From the NCBI GenBank assembly GCA_918026815.1, contig CAKJVC010000010.1:436501-500500 (forward strand): a stretch of 64,000 bases of DNA. The letters are read 5' to 3'. Shown one piece after another: positions 58,922 to 64,000 of the stretch. Source of the stretch: Chalara sp. BL73 (Eukaryota; Ascomycota; Leotiomycetes; Helotiales). The notes under the pieces were generated by a model. That model saw nothing but the letters and a program-made list of their open reading frames with translations, ran no database searches and was not told where the DNA came from. A program made the translations under genes and the position numbers. Positions within the stretch are counted from its first letter, which is position 1. Each line of letters starts with the position of its first letter.

Positions 58922-59387
58922 TGCAGTGAAAGTGGTATAATTTAATGGTAGATGAATAGAATGGAGAGCTCTACAGCAAATAATATACCTACAGGTAATG
59001 CAGATCACATCACCATTATCGGCCTTTCCTACAACAAGCTATTTTCCATCACTTCATATGTTGAATTTAGGCTAGGAATGCTAGAGCTGACTTCCACCGA
59101 ATCCCCGCTGCCAATATTCCGGTGGCTCTGGACTAGCCAACAGTGGGATGTGGGGATGCGGGGTCGTGCAATGAGTGGTAGCTTTGCAGGAAATCCATCT
59201 GGGAAGACGATAATAAATTCGGATATCGACCCATGATGGCGAGCCTTTGGAATCCTCGTCAACCGGGATAACGCGCGCCGATGGGTCATATCCTTCTTAT
59301 ATAAGGTGACGAGTTTTCTCAAGCGATCTTCATTCTTATTCAGGTTCAATAGTTTCTCCGAAGCCTGTCCTATTCCGCCTGTTGAAG
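58922..59387. promoter_or_regulatory. Shared divergent promoter GH88 / MFS transporter with CreA-type sites
   Basis: This 466-bp region separates two divergently transcribed genes. It holds three matches to the CreA consensus SYGGRG: GCGGGG on the minus strand (59103-59108), GTGGGG (59150-59155) and GCGGGG (59158-59163), the last two nearly adjacent. A CCAAT lies at 59111-59115. A TATATAA element (about 59299-59305) lies about 85 bp upstream of the transporter ATG. Carbon-catabolite repression is inferred from these motifs only. Confidence 0.55.
59299..59305 (+). promoter_or_regulatory. TATA-like element of the MFS gene
   Basis: TATATAA lies about 85 bp upstream of the transporter ATG, a plausible position for a fungal TATA box. 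Confidence 0.45.
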
Positions 59388-61394
<2,007 letters not shown>

Positions 61395-61728
61395 ACATAT
61401 AGGGGTAGATCATCTTGGGATGGAGAGATTCTGGAATCCGATACTGAGGGCCTAATTTGAAGGGTATACGAGAAGGGCTGTGGGATAAGGTTTCGGAGGA
61501 GTCATTCGTAACAATGTCTGCGGTAGCTTTTCCACAAGATGAATACATGAAAAGTTATATCGTACCAAAGTAGTACGAAGACACACTATTAGCCTCGCAT
61601 ATGAATTGACCCGAGGCCCGAGTGAAATAAGCATATAAAGAAGTGATTTCCCATGCCACATCACCGAAACCCTCCACCACCAGCCACCCTCACACGGCCC
61701 TGGACCACCACCGGCCCTAAAGACCAAG
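61395..61728 (+). promoter_or_regulatory. Promoter region of the DUF2264 gene
   Basis: This short tandem spacer holds the 3' UTR of the transporter gene and the promoter of the next. An ATATAAA element near 61633-61639 sits about 90 bp before the ATG. No other feature. Confidence 0.45.
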
Positions 61729-63925
61729 ATGCCACCGCTCGCCGGCTTCTCAGATAACCCTTTTAAAACAAGAGCAGACTTGACCCGAGCCGCGCTGGCG
61801 TTGCTAAAGCCGCTCGAGCAATACAAATCGCCCGGAAATGCGCGCATAAAGCTCTCCACGGCCAGCGGCGCGGGCTTCAGCGAAACCGCAGCCCAGCTTG
61901 AGGGCTTCGCGCGGCCGCTATGGGTGGTCGCGGATCTTCTGCGGCTGCAGCGTGCCGGGGATCCGTCGCTGAGCCCGTGCGACGCCCGGCTGGAGACGTG
62001 GATCGAGGGGTTCAAGAAAGGCACGGATCCGCGGTCGCCGGAGTACTGGGGGGATGTCGGGGACTTCGACCAGCGGATGGTGGAGATGGAATCGGTTGCC
62101 TACGCGCTGCTGGCGTCGCCGCGTATCTTTGGGTTCGGAGGCGACGGGGAGACGAGGGGCAACTTGACGGCGTGGCTGGGGCGGATTAATGGGCGGGCCA
62201 TGCCGGCGAACAATTGGCGGTGGTTCCGCGTGTTTGTGAACCTGGCGCTGGTGCGCGTTTTGGGCGTCCCGCTCGATGAGCTCAAGACGTTTATCGAGGC
62301 CGACCTCGAAATGTTAGATGGTTTTGAGATCGGGGAGGGCTGGTCGTCGGATGGGCTATGGTCGGCCGATAGGAGGCAGGCGGATTATTACTCCGGGAGC
62401 TTTGCTATTCAGTTCGCGCAGCTGCTTTTCGTGAGATTAGCACCCGACTATGATGTGCAACGAACGGAGAAGTACAAGCAACAGGCTTGCGATTTTGCTC
62501 AACGTTTCTGGAGGTATTTCGGCACTGATGGTAAGACCCCCTGGACGAATTCGGTGAAGATTTCTGAAGAATGAGTTAGGTTCTGCAATTCCCTTTGGTC
62601 GAAGTCTCACCTACCGGTTTGCTTTTGCTGCTTTTTGGGGAGCCGCTGCGGCCGCTGATATCAAGCTCCCTGAGCCCTTAGATCATCCTGGGGTTGTGAA
62701 AGGGTTACTCCTACGTCATCTCCGTTGGTGGTCAAAGCAGTCTCATATTTTCAATCTCGACGGAACGCTCAATATTGGTTATACATACCCTAATATGTAT
62801 ATGTCGGAAGATTACAACTCACCGCAGTCAGTATACTGGTGCTTGAAGTCGTTCATCGCTCTTAGCATTCCGGAAGACAATCCATTCTGGTCCTGTGAGG
62901 AGAAGCCACATCCTATGGCCATTTCCCAGACTTCTAAAACCCTTCCAAAAGTGACTTTAGTCTGGCCACCAAGGCAGATATTGTGTAACACCCCAGAACA
63001 TCATTTCATGCTGTCTACCGGCCAGTCGACGAGGAAGAACCACAAAGCTCGAGAATCCAAGTACGCGAAGTTTGCGTACTCGTCTGTATTCGCATTCAGT
63101 GTGTCAATTGGGCCGCTTCTGGAGCAGATGGCGCCTGACAGCACGCTTTGTATCAGTAAGGACGACGGAGAATCGTGGAGAGTTGCTTGGGAGCCTTCTA
63201 GTGTCCAGCATGGCTCTATACAAGTTGGAGATGAAGTCCTCCCAACCCTTGTGAGTAGTTGGAAACCATGGAAGCCAATTGGGCTGGTGATCCATACCAC
63301 GTTAGTTCCTCCAGCCAGGCGGTGGCCGGGCTGGCATATCAGAATCCACAAGGTGGAATGGGACTCTGCTGCTACGGACGGGGAAAGGGTTAGGCGGCTG
63401 CGGTGCCTTGACAGCGGGTTTGCCGTGTCAGCGCAGACATCGAAAGGAGAATCTCTCTTCGAGAAGCCGTACAGCCAAGCTTTTCTGCGAAGTCAGGAGG
63501 AATCTGAAAATTGGTGGAAGGACGACACAAGCTCTCTGATCGTATCAAGCGGCGGTGCGAGCGGTGTAAGGGACCTCACACCCAGCTTCATGCAGGGTCA
63601 CCAGTCTGATGGAACCTTCACCAATAGGAAACACGAACTGAAGAGCCAGAGCATAATAATCAAGCCGGACGCGAACACAAATATTATCAGTCAAAGGACG
63701 CTGCTCCCTTCAGTGCAGCATACGGCAGACTATGACATACAAAGCGGAGAGGAAAGAGTTGCCCAAGTGCACCCGAATCTATGGTCCTTCACGGTGGTCA
63801 CTGGCATATTTGCCATAGGGCCGTCTCAAAGATCAGCGGATGAGATCTGGGATATGTGGATGACACCACCGACGGGAGATCTGGACTGCAAACCTGGGGG
63901 CCAAGGTATTATTACATTCAATTGA
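61729..63925 (+). CDS. DUF2264 protein, probable carbohydrate-related enzyme
   Basis: The CDS is join(61729..62530,62580..63925), 715 aa; the intron (GTAAGA...GTTAG) is in phase. No signal peptide. The N-terminal domain (about 1-390) has the DUF2264 hallmarks [79 protein letters not shown], and [20 protein letters not shown]; this region is helical and resembles an (alpha/alpha) toroid. The C-terminal about 300 residues are beta-rich ([35 protein letters not shown]). The family has no proven reaction that I know of; its toroid-plus-beta layout recalls polysaccharide lyases and heparinase-like enzymes. The first part of the gene is markedly GC-rich compared with the rest of the window. It lies 334 bp downstream of the transporter, on the same strand. 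Confidence 0.85.
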
Positions 63926-64000
63926 GGATAATAAGCATGGCTGCGTGCATCTTGGATGGCATACATCTGTATACAAAACGGAGAAAGAGATATTGGTGAA

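Noticed and set aside
57332..59008. Start of GH88 29 codons upstream
   Set aside because: The extra part (Cys- and His-rich) lies in the shared promoter, and the ATG at 58921 gives a normal start.

Overview
The window is nuclear DNA of a filamentous ascomycete (Pezizomycotina). Genes are split by many short introns (about 45-115 bp, GTRNGT...CTNAC...YAG). The gene families are typical of moulds: Bud4, FHIP/RAI16, a Clr5-domain protein, HET-domain remnants, a TigA-type PDI, a Dsc ubiquitin ligase remnant, Zn2Cys6 factors and Dal5-type transporters. Sequence style and gene content would fit Leotiomycetes/Helotiales, but class level is a guess. Exon coordinates were derived by hand from splice signals, reading phase and family knowledge.

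0-25 kb is mostly housekeeping. It holds the 3' end of a Lys-rich protein, COA6 (-), SYS1 (+), a possible decayed locus (3.1-5.2 kb), a broken copper amine oxidase (6.2 kb), BUD4 (-), the dynein-adaptor subunit FHIP (+), a MINDY deubiquitinase (-), the tRNA m1A58 methyltransferase subunit TRM6 (+) and the Arp2/3 subunit ARPC3 (-).

25-36 kb is gene-poor and AT-rich. It has a HET-domain pseudogene with several frameshifts and stops, an unidentified spliced gene at 29.4-29.9 kb, a secreted HEIGH-motif protein that looks like a conidiation-specific Con-13 protein, an 18-unit TA microsatellite and a long imperfect hairpin. No other gene could be supported between 31.2 and 36.0 kb.

36-49 kb is gene-rich again: the SF3b subunit RDS3/PHF5A (-), a pinin-like protein (+), an epoxide hydrolase (+), a Clr5-domain protein (-), a TigA-type PDI ending in KSEL (+), HSBP1 (-), a DscA/Tul1 pseudogene with five frameshifts and a ruined RING finger (+), and a type II membrane protein with a Cys-containing extracellular domain (+).

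51-64 kb looks like a small catabolic cluster: a CYP52-like P450 (-), a Zn2Cys6 regulator (+), an intracellular GH88 unsaturated glucuronyl hydrolase (-), a Dal5-family MFS transporter (+) and a DUF2264 protein (+). GH88 and the transporter share a divergent promoter with three matches to the CreA carbon-repression consensus. The working model (inference) is import of an unsaturated uronic-acid oligosaccharide, hydrolysis in the cytosol by GH88, a carbohydrate-related role for DUF2264, and control by the adjacent regulator and CreA. This is the best candidate for an undescribed system in the window.
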